Below the pieces are notes generated by a model that searched no databases, was not told the origin of the DNA, and saw nothing but the letters and a program-made list of their open reading frames with translations. DNA of 41,056 nucleotides from a virus: positions 1 to 41,056 of IMG/VR virus record IMGVR_UViG_3300042887_002870; one strand, 5' to 3'. Every line of letters starts with the position of its first letter. The first letter of the stretch is position 1. The translations under genes and the position numbers were made by a program. This document shows positions 14,119-19,628 of the stretch, piece after piece.

Positions 14119-14415
14119 ATGTATAACTCTGCTGAAATCGCCAAACTTGACAAACTCAATTTTCCTTTTGACTATGCCATTAAGGGCAAGTCTTACAAAA
14201 GTGGGAAGGAAATTTTAGAGCTTAGAGAAAAGTTCAAGGGAAGTAAAAAGGCTTTCCGAAGTAAAGTAGAAAAGGCTGACAGAATTGAATTCTACGCCTT
14301 ACAAGTATCAGAGGGTAAGCCGATTGAATTTCAGCCTGATGAAAGAAAATTAAATAATCGTATGGTTAATTTTTTAAATGGCTATTACAGGATAGCGGAA
14401 CAACTTGACAAATGA
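14119..14415 (+). CDS. Hypothetical lysine-rich protein
   Basis: GAGGAT precedes the ATG. The 98-residue product is Lys/Glu-rich and helical, starting MYNSAEIAKLDKLNFPFDYAI. No family is recognised. It is followed at once by a long perfect terminator. Confidence 0.73.
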   Translation: MYNSAEIAKLDKLNFPFDYAIKGKSYKSGKEILELREKFKGSKKAFRSKVEKADRIEFYALQVSEGKPIEFQPDERKLNNRMVNFLNGYYRIAEQLDK

Positions 14416-14416
14416 C

Positions 14417-14452
14417 AAAATAAAAGGCGGGCTTAGGCCCGCCTTTTATTTT
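14417..14452. terminator. Long perfect-stem terminator
   Basis: AAAATAAAAGGCGGGC and GCCCGCCTTTTATTTT form a 16-bp stem around TTAG; it can work in both directions. Confidence 0.9.
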
Positions 14453-14460
14453 GTCTTAAC

Positions 14461-14570
14461 CTTTTACAGTTGTTATGCTGTAAGTGCTTATGGTGTAAGG
14501 ACTTAGGACTAGCCCCGCCCGGAGGGGTGTCGTAAGTCCTTACTGCGTAAAGACTTACGTAAATGTTAAA
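14461..14570. repeat. Four-box intergenic module, copy 9
   Basis: Boxes are TAAGTGCTTA, TAAGGACTTA, TAAGTCCTTA and TAAAGACTTA with spacers TGGTG and CTGCG and core CCCCGCCCGGAGGGG. The right outer arm is short. Confidence 0.87.
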
Positions 14571-14590
14571 ATAGAACGATTAGTTAATTT

Positions 14591-14665
14591 GGGGGGATTA
14601 GAGGGATTAGGAGGGTTGGGGGATCTAGGAGGTTTGGGTAGCTTGGGCGGTATAGGGGGTTTTGG
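14591..14665 (+). repeat. G-rich tract, possible G-quadruplex array
   Basis: Over about 75 bases the plus strand carries at least seven runs of three to six G separated by short A/T-containing spacers (for example GGGGGGATTAGAGGG). It has no coding potential and lies directly before two TTAAGATTCG repeats, as at 22269. Confidence 0.7.
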
Positions 14666-14678
14666 CACACCTTATCTA

Positions 14679-14776
14679 TTAAGATTCGCGCCAACATAGC
14701 ACAGTCAGCTAACTTTAATAAGTGTAACAGTTTATGTATTAAGATTCGCCACACTAAGCTATAGTCAGCTAATTTT
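14679..14776 (+). repeat. TTAAGATTCG/AGTCAGCTAA repeat pair, locus 1
   Basis: Two units (14679-14716 and 14739-14776) each read TTAAGATTCG, 13-14 variable bases, AGTCAGCTAA, and then a T-run. GTAACAG-TTAT lies between units, as at locus 2 (22342). The unit ends about 30 bp before promoter P14807. Confidence 0.85.
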
Positions 14777-14806
14777 TAAAATATATATTTTTTTACCCTA
14801 ATCCTC

Positions 14807-14834
14807 TTGACTTATAATGTCGATAATGTATAAT
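14807..14834 (+). promoter_or_regulatory. Promoter P14807
   Basis: TTGACT, 16-bp spacer, TATAAT; it drives two co-translated membrane peptides. Confidence 0.8.
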
Positions 14835-14877
14835 AGTAATATAACAAGAGAGTCAAGTAGCAAGAAAGGAAAAGAGT

Positions 14878-14991
14878 ATGTCAGAAGTCGATATGGTATC
14901 TTTGGCTGTTCAGGTTTATTGCTCGTCTTTAGCTTTTAGTGTTGGGCTATTGACGGGTGATTTGATCAAAAAGATTTGGAGGGCAATCTAA
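14878..14991 (+). CDS. 37-residue membrane protein
   Basis: AAAGGAAAAG precedes the ATG. MSEVDMVSLA is followed by one hydrophobic stretch (CSSLAFSVGLLTG) and a basic end, IKKIWRAI, so a single N-out, C-in helix is likely. Its stop overlaps the start of the next gene (TAATG). Confidence 0.65.
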   Translation: MSEVDMVSLAVQVYCSSLAFSVGLLTGDLIKKIWRAI

Positions 14992-15080
14992 TGAAGAAGT
15001 TTATATTTCCTATTACATGGCTTATCATGTCTGTATTAGGAGGGATAATTGGCGTGTGGCTTTCTCGGAATGTGCTATAA
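14991..15080 (+). CDS. 29-residue membrane protein
   Basis: It begins on the stop codon of the previous gene. MKKFIFPITWLIMSVLGG is followed by IIGVWLSRNVL, a single membrane helix with a Lys-Lys start. The coupled pair of tiny membrane proteins resembles phage membrane-modifying or holin-type accessory pairs, but no family is recognised. Confidence 0.62.
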   Translation: MKKFIFPITWLIMSVLGGIIGVWLSRNVL

Positions 15081-15084
15081 AGAC

Positions 15085-15112
15085 TTGACAACCAACAATA
15101 TTCTGATAGAAT
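15085..15112 (+). promoter_or_regulatory. Promoter P15085
   Basis: TTGACA, 16-bp spacer, TAGAAT, four bases after the previous stop. Confidence 0.8.
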
Positions 15113-15131
15113 ATAACAAAGGAGAAGAATC

Positions 15132-15404
15132 GTGAACTACACAGAAAATGGTTATTACGAAGTTCGACTACGAAATCCTTATGAAATACCATATGTCCAT
15201 GTTGCATTTTTTAGGAACTACGATACTTGTATAGAGTACATATATAAACAGCCTAATCCCAAAAATTACGTTGTTCGTGAATGTAGTTCAGTCAAAATTT
15301 TTGACTCAGTGGAAGAATACGAACAGTTCAAGCTGAACGAAACAAGAGATAGACTTATGAAAAATTTAACGCCTATTGAAAAAAAAGCGTTGGGTTTGGC
15401 TTGA
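15132..15404 (+). CDS. Hypothetical protein with GTG start
   Basis: GTG 15132 follows AAAGGAGAAG by the right distance and no ATG fits. The 90-residue product is rich in Tyr and Asn at the start and charged and helical at the end. No family is recognised. Its TGA is inside the next TTGACA. Confidence 0.72.
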   Translation: MNYTENGYYEVRLRNPYEIPYVHVAFFRNYDTCIEYIYKQPNPKNYVVRECSSVKIFDSVEEYEQFKLNETRDRLMKNLTPIEKKALGLA

Positions 15405-15428
15405 CAAGGCAGATTGGTCTGGTATAAT
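15401..15428 (+). promoter_or_regulatory. Promoter P15401, -35 overlaps stop codon
   Basis: TTGACA, 16-bp spacer, TATAAT. Confidence 0.87.
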
Positions 15429-15473
15429 AGAGTAGTAAACAACAAGTGATCCCCCTTTCAGGAGATATGTCGG

Positions 15474-15698
15474 ATGAAAGAAGTCGCTCAAGCATGTATT
15501 GCAAAACTTTTTGAAGATTGTATTAAATTGCTAATAAATGGCCTTTTGGTCTATATTAGCTGGAATACAGTTATGACAAAATTCAATTGGCCAACATTAA
15601 CATATATCGAGTGTATGGCCCTTCTTGTATTAATCATTCAGATTTGCGACTATTTTTCTATCACTGTAAAAATTAAAGAAATGCCAGAAAAAACTTGA
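15474..15698 (+). CDS. Small membrane protein, two helices
   Basis: AGGAGA precedes the ATG by about 10 bases. The 74-residue product has hydrophobic runs at about 16-30 (LLINGLLVYISW) and 46-60 (ECMALLVLIIQI), with short charged ends. It could be a holin-like or superinfection protein, but nothing in the sequence decides this. Its TGA is inside the next TTGACA. Confidence 0.7.
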   Translation: MKEVAQACIAKLFEDCIKLLINGLLVYISWNTVMTKFNWPTLTYIECMALLVLIIQICDYFSITVKIKEMPEKT

Positions 15699-15722
15699 CA
15701 AGTTTAAAATCTGGTGTATAAT
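15695..15722 (+). promoter_or_regulatory. Promoter P15695 for tRNA cluster, -35 overlaps stop codon
   Basis: TTGACA, 16-bp spacer, TATAAT; it drives Tyr, Leu, Lys and Thr tRNAs. Confidence 0.87.
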
Positions 15723-15732
15723 TGAAGTACAA

Positions 15733-15812
15733 GCGTGTTGACCGAGTTGGATAACGGGCCTGACTGTAAATCAGGTGTCTCAGACTTAAGAGGTTCGAGT
15801 CCTACCTGATCA
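15733..15812 (+). tRNA. tRNA-Tyr(GTA) with non-pairing acceptor stem
   Basis: The anticodon arm CCTGA CTGTAAA TCAGG gives GTA, and a long variable arm (GTCT/AGAC) fits a class II Tyr tRNA. The D-arm CCG...CGG is present. But the T-stem pairs only partly (AGAGG/CCTAC) and the expected acceptor strands GCGTGTT and CTGATCA do not pair. It may be decayed, edited or trans-assembled; ends are approximate. Confidence 0.55.
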
Positions 15813-15869
15813 GCTCCGCCACCATGTGTGGTTGGAAATCGTGGGGACCATTAACGTGGCCCCTAGTAT

Positions 15870-15943
15870 GGTGACGTAGCCCAACGGCAGGAGGCAACAG
15901 TTTTAGGAACTGTACAGTGTAGGTTCGAATCCTATCGTCACTA
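15870..15943 (+). tRNA. tRNA-Leu(TAG)
   Basis: The acceptor GGTGACG/CGTCACT, anticodon arm ACAGT TTTAGGA ACTGT and T-arm GTAGG TTCGAAT CCTAT are intact. The variable region is only five bases, unlike the long arm usual for bacterial tRNA-Leu. The ~60 bases before it (15813-15869) hold hairpins but no gene. Confidence 0.8.
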
Positions 15944-15946
15944 CTT

Positions 15947-16018
15947 GGATCTATGGTGTAATTGGCAGCACCGCAGACTTTTAATCTGTTAGTCTGGGTT
16001 CGAGTCCCAGTAGATCCA
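15947..16018 (+). tRNA. tRNA-Lys(TTT)
   Basis: The acceptor GGATCTA/TAGATCC and anticodon loop CTTTTAA with stem GCAGA/TCTGT make a canonical cloverleaf. Confidence 0.93.
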
Positions 16019-16024
16019 TTAGAA

Positions 16025-16097
16025 GCTGGGATAGCACAATTGGCGGTGCTTCTGTTTTGTAAACAGAGGGTTGTGGGTTCGAATCCCACTCCTAGCT
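16025..16097 (+). tRNA. tRNA-Thr(TGT)
   Basis: The acceptor GCTGGGA/TCCTAGC, anticodon arm TCTGT TTTGTAA ACAGA and T-arm GTGGG TTCGAAT CCCAC are canonical. Confidence 0.93.
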
Positions 16098-16098
16098 C

Positions 16099-16126
16099 TT
16101 GACTTCTTCAAACCTTGTGGTATAAT
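16099..16126 (+). promoter_or_regulatory. Promoter P16099 giving a possibly leaderless mRNA
   Basis: TTGACT, 16-bp spacer, TATAAT. The ATG of the next gene begins seven bases after the -10, where transcription should start. Confidence 0.82.
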
Positions 16127-16132
16127 AAGAGT

Positions 16133-16291
16133 ATGAAACGAGAAATCAAATTCACAGTCCATACGGATATCCGAAAAGCTAAACGTAAGCATCGTGACCA
16201 CCAAAGCGGTGGCGGAGAACACGACTCTCGCCCTAAGCGAGAGCGAACTCGTGAACGTCAAGATAATTCATGGAAGTCCCTTGACAACTAA
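16133..16291 (+). CDS. 52-residue basic protein, possibly leaderless
   Basis: ATG 16133 follows the -10 TATAAT by six bases, so there is no room for a ribosome site. The product is MKREIKFTVH followed by a stretch very rich in Arg, Lys and His, a likely nucleic-acid binder. The coding end contains the next -35 (CTT GAC AAC TAA). No family is recognised. Confidence 0.62.
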   Translation: MKREIKFTVHTDIRKAKRKHRDHQSGGGEHDSRPKRERTRERQDNSWKSLDN

Positions 16292-16308
16292 AAAAAATAT
16301 GATAAAAT
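16281..16308 (+). promoter_or_regulatory. Promoter P16281 within the end of the upstream gene
   Basis: TTGACA, 16-bp spacer, TAAAAT; the -35 encodes the last residues of the 16133 product. Confidence 0.82.
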
Positions 16309-16381
16309 ATCATTGTGTCCAATATTCATGCAAGCGTTGAGGTATCTGCCATGTTGATGTCTATAATAAATGCGAGGATAT

Positions 16382-16459
16382 ATGGTGTTGTTTATTGTGT
16401 TTATTTGTGGTTGTATATTTGCAATTCATGAAGATAATATGGAGAAAAAAAGTGGGTAG
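16382..16459 (+). CDS. 25-residue membrane peptide
   Basis: GAGGAT lies just ahead of ATG 16382. MVLFIVFICGCIFAI is a membrane helix with an ICGC motif, followed by a polar tail. Its TAG stop overlaps the GTG start of the next gene by a few bases. Coding is inferred from ribosome site and coupling only. Confidence 0.5.
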   Translation: MVLFIVFICGCIFAIHEDNMEKKSG

Positions 16460-16673
16460 GTCATACAGAGACTCAAACAGTGACAAATATTCAGACAAGC
16501 AAGGTGAGAACCAAGACTTTAGACGAAAGGTTAAACAGCGTCTAAAATCTATTGACTTTGATGAGGAGGAACTTGAACTTCCAGAACAGGAACCTCATTT
16601 TCGTAAAGGCAAGGTTAAAGTAGAGAAGCGTGATAAGTGGAATCGTGGCCCTGACAAGAGGTTGTTATCATGA
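16452..16673 (+). CDS. Charged hypothetical protein with GTG start
   Basis: GTG 16452 is preceded by GGAG at eight bases; an upstream ATG at 16428 in the same frame is an alternative. The ~73-residue product is almost all charged residues with a central acidic patch (DEEELELPEQE). It ends ATGA-coupled to the next gene. No family is recognised. Confidence 0.62.
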   Translation: MGRSYRDSNSDKYSDKQGENQDFRRKVKQRLKSIDFDEEELELPEQEPHFRKGKVKVEKRDKWNRGPDKRLLS

Positions 16674-16876
16674 CTTGGCGAGAATTAGGCGAAGCGATTG
16701 AAAATATGGAACCTCGTTTCCTAGATACAGAAATTCAATTGTACGATGCTACGGAGGGCATTACATATCATGATAATGTAGAGCTAATGGAAGATGAAAC
16801 ACATGATGACTATACCATTGACTTGAATCAACCACAAATTTGGTTCAACATGGATGAGACAACAGAGGAGCTGTAA
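16670..16876 (+). CDS. VRELI-family small phage protein 3
   Basis: ATG 16670 overlaps the upstream TGA. MTWRELGEAIENMEPRFLDTEIQLYD matches the start of the 9594 and 9860 products. The rest is acidic. The stop codon is in the loop of a GAGGAGC/GCTCCTC hairpin. Confidence 0.75.
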   Translation: MTWRELGEAIENMEPRFLDTEIQLYDATEGITYHDNVELMEDETHDDYTIDLNQPQIWFNMDETTEEL

Positions 16877-16889
16877 GCTCCTCTGTTAT
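16862..16889 (+). terminator. Hairpin at 16670 gene stop
   Basis: The stem ACAGAGGAGC/GCTCCTCTGT surrounds the stop codon; the T-run after it is weak, so it may only attenuate. Confidence 0.6.
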
Positions 16890-16953
16890 AAGGAGTTAGG
16901 TTTATCCCGCCGAGGGAAAGTTCGTAAATGCTTACTAATTAATAACTTAGATT
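16888..16953. repeat. Intergenic box module, copy 10 (degenerate)
   Basis: TAAGGAGTTA, a short GC core (CCCGCCGAGGG), TAAATGCTTA and TAATAACTTA remain; box 1 and the outer arms are missing. Confidence 0.65.
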
Positions 16954-17016
16954 ATGGAGGTTAGCAAGTGGAAGAAGATGTACTAGACTTTTCTGCTGAT
17001 TTTTGGGAAAAAAGAC

Positions 17017-17045
17017 TGGACACCGAGCCTGATTCTGCCGATAAT
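17017..17045 (+). promoter_or_regulatory. Promoter P17017
   Basis: TGGACA, 17-bp spacer, GATAAT followed by ATATATAG; it drives the lipoprotein gene. Confidence 0.75.
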
Positions 17046-17076
17046 ATATATAGTCAAGAACAGAAAGGACTGTCTT

Positions 17077-17259
17077 ATGCGTCAGATGATTTTCGGGGTT
17101 TTGATCCTGTCTCTGTGTGGATGCAAACACCTTCAGACGAAACAGGAGAAGTCAGTCATTCTTCAGCCCCCAACCGCCGAGCTAAAGGAAGAGCCAAAGC
17201 AAAAAATTGTAAACATCACTCTGCTGCGAGTTGAGAATTTTACAATAAAAGCCTTTTGA
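17077..17259 (+). CDS. Small lipoprotein, Rz1-like outer-membrane spanin candidate
   Basis: GAAAGGA precedes ATG 17077. The 60-residue product starts MRQMIFGVLILSLCGCKH: Arg, hydrophobic core, then an LCGC lipobox with Cys16 as the lipidated residue. A Gln/Pro-rich mature part (LQPPTAELKEEPKQ) follows. Small proline-rich lipoproteins of this kind are typical o-spanins in phage lysis, but no i-spanin overlaps it, so a host-surface role is also possible. Confidence 0.7.
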   Translation: MRQMIFGVLILSLCGCKHLQTKQEKSVILQPPTAELKEEPKQKIVNITLLRVENFTIKAF

Positions 17260-17263
17260 GGAC

Positions 17264-17291
17264 TTGACAACCGGCAGCTCTATGGTATAAT
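17264..17291 (+). promoter_or_regulatory. Promoter P17264
   Basis: TTGACA, 16-bp spacer, TATAAT. Confidence 0.88.
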
Positions 17292-17311
17292 AGTAGTGTA
17301 GGGAGGAAACG

Positions 17312-17482
17312 ATGGAAGAAAACTGCAAGATCTACATCAGCAAGACTCGGATGCTTGTTGATGCCTATGTGAACGATGAGGGCGATGTATTCTACAAAGC
17401 TCCGTGTCATGGTGGATATTACTTCTATCCTATGACAAAAGTATTTATGGACAAGTTCGGTGTAACAATCTATCCGGGGTGA
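17312..17482 (+). CDS. Hypothetical 56-residue protein
   Basis: GGGAGG precedes the ATG. The product has KIYISKTRMLVDAYVNDEGDVFYKAPCHGGYYFYP, a compact beta-like pattern. It ends three bases before the next gene. No family is recognised. Confidence 0.72.
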   Translation: MEENCKIYISKTRMLVDAYVNDEGDVFYKAPCHGGYYFYPMTKVFMDKFGVTIYPG

Positions 17483-17485
17483 CAT

Positions 17486-17689
17486 ATGATTTTCTTCTAC
17501 AAAGTGACGGATTTGAAAAATGGTAAAACATACTCTCAGCGTACTCATATTGATGAGTTTAGCTCCTATCGGGATTTTATTGGCTATCTGGAAGGCCAGA
17601 ACCAATTTTGGGTTGGCCAGTTGCGATTCGAAGAAGATCGAAAAAAAATCGCAGAAGACAGCTTGACAAGAGAACTTTTAGTGGTATAA
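17486..17689 (+). CDS. Hypothetical protein whose 3' end is a promoter
   Basis: This 67-residue product has a FYKVTDLKNGKTYSQ beta start and a charged helix end. No clear ribosome site is free of the upstream gene, so re-initiation is likely. The last codons, from Leu-Thr to the stop, encode TTGACA and TATAAT of the next promoter; the stop TAA is inside the -10. Confidence 0.7.
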   Translation: MIFFYKVTDLKNGKTYSQRTHIDEFSSYRDFIGYLEGQNQFWVGQLRFEEDRKKIAEDSLTRELLVV

Positions 17690-17690
17690 T
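17663..17690 (+). promoter_or_regulatory. Promoter P17663 embedded in CDS
   Basis: TTGACA, 16-bp spacer, TATAAT, fully inside the 17486 coding end; stop codon TAA lies in the -10. Confidence 0.87.
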
Positions 17691-17737
17691 AGAGTAGTGA
17701 AGTGAAGAAGAGTTCAGACAACAAAGAGAGGATTGAG

Positions 17738-18061
17738 ATGATCGCTAATTTGACCGCTGGTAACAAAGTCAAGTTCCAGTATATTGACCGTGTTCGTGAC
17801 TATTCAGTTTTTCCAACTGCTACTTCTTATGACATCGACACTTACGAAGGTACTGTTGTTGATGTACGAGATATTAGCATTGATAAGTTGTCACGAGAAA
17901 CTGTTGCTCGTCATCCAGAAGTTGAGCGGTCACGATACTTGGTGACTATACAGTTGTCAGACAACAAGATCAAGTCATTCTATGACGGTCGAGTTGTCAA
18001 CATCAAGAAAATTAACAAGAATTTTATCTCACGACTAGTTGACAAGTTGACTGGTAAGTGA
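17738..18061 (+). CDS. Hypothetical 107-residue protein
   Basis: GAGGATTGAG precedes ATG 17738. The first half looks like an SH3-like or small beta-barrel (NLTAGNKVKFQYIDRVRDY, then YEGTVVDVRDI), the rest is charged. No family is recognised. Its end carries the -35 and spacer of the tRNA promoter. Confidence 0.75.
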   Translation: MIANLTAGNKVKFQYIDRVRDYSVFPTATSYDIDTYEGTVVDVRDISIDKLSRETVARHPEVERSRYLVTIQLSDNKIKSFYDGRVVNIKKINKNFISRLVDKLTGK

Positions 18062-18067
18062 TATAAT
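18039..18067 (+). promoter_or_regulatory. Promoter P18039 for tRNA cluster, embedded in CDS
   Basis: TTGACA, 17-bp spacer, TATAAT; the stop of the 17738 gene is in the spacer. Confidence 0.87.
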
Positions 18068-18098
18068 AAGAGTGTGGTTAAAGGCCACACTCATCTAT

Positions 18099-18172
18099 GG
18101 TGCTGTAGCCTAAGTGGCAAAGGCATTCGGTTGTCAACCGAAAGATAGCGGGTTCAAATCCCGTCAGCACCG
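18099..18172 (+). tRNA. tRNA-Asp(GTC)
   Basis: The acceptor GGTGCTG/CAGCACC and anticodon arm TTCGG TTGTCAA CCGAA are canonical. A GTGTGG...CCACAC leader hairpin precedes it. Confidence 0.94.
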
Positions 18173-18177
18173 CTTAT

Positions 18178-18250
18178 GCCCCCATCGTCTAGTGGCCTAG
18201 GACGCAAGGTTTTCAACCTTGAGACCGGAGTTCAATTCTCCGTGGGGGTA
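18178..18250 (+). tRNA. tRNA-Glu(TTC)
   Basis: The acceptor GCCCCCA/TGGGGGT, D-arm GTCTAGTGGCCTAGGAC and anticodon arm CAAGG TTTTCAA CCTTG are canonical for Glu. Confidence 0.93.
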
Positions 18251-18252
18251 CT

Positions 18253-18376
18253 GACCATATGCCAGAGTGATAATGGACTTGTTATGCAAAATGGCCGATC
18301 AGTTTTTTACATCACTTGCGAATGATATAGACGAACAAGCAAGCAAGTATCTCAGGTTTGATTCCTGATATGGTCT
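18253..18376 (+). tRNA. Interrupted tRNA (possibly Cys) with ~55-nt insert
   Basis: The acceptor GACCATA/TATGGTC and T-arm TCAGG TTTGATT CCTGA are perfect and the D-arm is CCA...TGG. The length is 124 nt. The strands ACTTG and CAAGT, which would form the anticodon stem, are 62 nt apart. Removing about 18284-18338 would leave loop TT-GCA-AG, i.e. Cys, an isotype otherwise missing here. The repeated CAAGCAAG makes the boundary uncertain. Confidence 0.6.
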
Positions 18377-18379
18377 TAT

Positions 18380-18468
18380 GCGAGTGTGGCGAAATTGGCG
18401 AAACGCCTCGGACTTAAAATCCGAGACCCAAGCGGTAAACATTGTGGGTTCGAGTCCCACCACTCGTA
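18380..18468 (+). tRNA. tRNA-Leu(TAA)
   Basis: The acceptor GCGAGTG/CACTCGT, anticodon arm TCGGA CTTAAAA TCCGA and a long variable arm are canonical for class II Leu. Confidence 0.93.
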
Positions 18469-18505
18469 CTCCAGACCCTACGCAAGTCTGGAATCATTCT
18501 TGTTG

Positions 18506-18543
18506 AGGCCGCCTTGTTCTCGTTGAATGAGGCGGCTCCTTTT
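18506..18543 (+). terminator. Hairpin between tRNA-Leu and tRNA-Arg
   Basis: GAGGCCGCCT and AGGCGGCTCC pair around a 15-base loop and run into TTTT; it could be a terminator or a processing hairpin. Confidence 0.5.
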
Positions 18544-18545
18544 AT

Positions 18546-18618
18546 GCAGTCGTAGCCTAGTGGATGAGGCATCAGATTTCTACTCTGTTTTACGAGGGTT
18601 CGAATCCTTCCGACTGTA
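18546..18618 (+). tRNA. tRNA-Arg(TCT)
   Basis: The acceptor GCAGTCG/CGACTGT and anticodon loop TTTCTAC give TCT; the T-arm is GAGGG TTCGAAT CCTTC. Confidence 0.9.
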
Positions 18619-18624
18619 CTTTAT

Positions 18625-18655
18625 AAAGCCACTGCGAAAGCGGTGGCTTTTTTCG
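18625..18655 (+). terminator. Rho-independent terminator after tRNA cluster
   Basis: The stem AAGCCACTGC/GCGGTGGCTT around GAAA is followed by TTTTTT. Confidence 0.88.
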
Positions 18656-18664
18656 TATCTACTT

Positions 18665-18735
18665 TCCACACAAGGATTTACGTTACGCCCCCTAGGGGAG
18701 CCACCTAAGTCCTTGCTTCGCAAGTACTTACATCA
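18665..18735. repeat. Intergenic box module, copy 11 (shortened)
   Basis: Boxes 2-4 remain (AAGGATTTA, TAAGTCCTTG, AAGTACTTA) around CGCCCCCTAGGGGAG; box 1 and the outer arms are lost. Confidence 0.72.
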
Positions 18736-18769
18736 GCAAAAAATATTTTTAAAAAATACACTTCAGCTA

Positions 18770-18797
18770 TTGACTTCTCTTGTCGATATATTATAAT
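18770..18797 (+). promoter_or_regulatory. Promoter P18770
   Basis: TTGACT, 16-bp spacer, TATAAT, A/T tract upstream. A purine-rich leader with no start codon follows, then P18844. Confidence 0.8.
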
Positions 18798-18843
18798 AGT
18801 AGTGTAAGAGAGAACGAGAGGGGAAGAAAAAAAGAAAAGCCTC

Positions 18844-18871
18844 TTGACTCTCTAGGAAATCGTGATAGAAT
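18844..18871 (+). promoter_or_regulatory. Promoter P18844, second in tandem
   Basis: TTGACT, 16-bp spacer, TAGAAT, 46 bp after P18770; both drive the 18919 gene. Confidence 0.75.
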
Positions 18872-18918
18872 AGTAGTGTAGTCAGTAACCAGTAACCAAG
18901 TCTAAGGAGATTAGCTCA

Positions 18919-19152
18919 ATGTTCGGATTCAACAACAGCTTCAAGGTTGGCAACGGTGTTCAGCTTAAGTATCAGGTTGGTGGGACATCTAATATTCTGA
19001 GCAATCGGAATAATGGCGTTGTGCGTAAGGTTGGCATCAGCAAGCGGGGTGCTTACGTTCTTGTGACGTATCGCTGTAGCAAGACTGGTTCTAATCGTAT
19101 CGCAAACTTCTCAACTGCTAAGATGATTGACCCAGTAATTTTTTCTAGCTGA
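18919..19152 (+). CDS. Hypothetical small beta-barrel-like protein
   Basis: AAGGAGATT precedes the ATG. The 77-residue product has VGNGVQLKYQ, GVVRKVGISKRGAYVLVTYRC, a KOW/SH3-like turn pattern seen in small nucleic-acid-binding barrels. No family is firmly recognised. It has two tandem promoters. Confidence 0.75.
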   Translation: MFGFNNSFKVGNGVQLKYQVGGTSNILSNRNNGVVRKVGISKRGAYVLVTYRCSKTGSNRIANFSTAKMIDPVIFSS

Positions 19153-19156
19153 GGTC

Positions 19157-19184
19157 TTGACAAGTAGAGTTCCTATCGTATAAT
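19157..19184 (+). promoter_or_regulatory. Promoter P19157
   Basis: TTGACA, 16-bp spacer, TATAAT. The leader (AGTAGTGTAGTCAGTAACCAAGTCTA) is nearly the same as that after P18844. Confidence 0.87.
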
Positions 19185-19235
19185 AGTAGTGTAGTCAGTA
19201 ACCAAGTCTAGTATCTCAAGTAAGGAGAAAGCATA

Positions 19236-19550
19236 ATGGCTAAGGGTAAAGTTCAGATCACAGCAGAACAGTTCGGCGAACAGTATGTTAAGATGTTCAA
19301 TGATGGTTTCAATTCTGAGACCGGAGAAACGTCTGCCACTATTAACGATGTTGCTGCGTTCTTTGGTATGAAGCCAACCGTGGCTTATCAGAAGGTAGTG
19401 CAGATTAACAAGCTGCTTGCACCGTCTGGTCAGAGATTGCCCAAAATGTCAATGTCAAACGCAGAGCGTAAGAATCGAATCGACCTTACCCGACTCGCAG
19501 CTTTGGCTGCGTCTGCCAAGACCCGCAATTTGCTATCGCAGATTGACTAA
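19236..19550 (+). CDS. Hypothetical HTH-like protein
   Basis: TAAGGAGAAA precedes the ATG. The 104-residue product has a likely helix-turn-helix at about 37-60 (INDVAAFFGMKPTVAYQKVVQINK), as in small DNA-binding regulators, then a basic helical tail. It may be a phage transcription regulator (inference). Confidence 0.7.
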   Translation: MAKGKVQITAEQFGEQYVKMFNDGFNSETGETSATINDVAAFFGMKPTVAYQKVVQINKLLAPSGQRLPKMSMSNAERKNRIDLTRLAALAASAKTRNLLSQID

Positions 19551-19570
19551 AATATATTTCAGGAGAGGGC

Positions 19571-19598
19571 TTGACTTTCAAGCTCTCTCTGATATAAT
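19571..19598 (+). promoter_or_regulatory. Promoter P19571
   Basis: TTGACT, 16-bp spacer, TATAAT. Confidence 0.85.
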
Positions 19599-19628
19599 AG
19601 CAGTACAAGAAAGGATAATAAGATATAC

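Noticed and set aside
16968-17234. 88-codon frame with GTG start and GGAGG site
   Set aside because: Promoter P17017 and the better supported lipoprotein gene lie inside it in another frame, and its residue pattern is not protein-like after the first third.
17240-17605. 121-codon frame on the minus strand
   Set aside because: It is antisense to two genes with good ribosome sites and promoters.
5633-18735. Box modules read as transposon (MITE) insertions
   Set aside because: No target-site duplications or fixed terminal repeats around one length, and every copy is in the same position relative to terminators and promoters; shuffling by recombination fits better.
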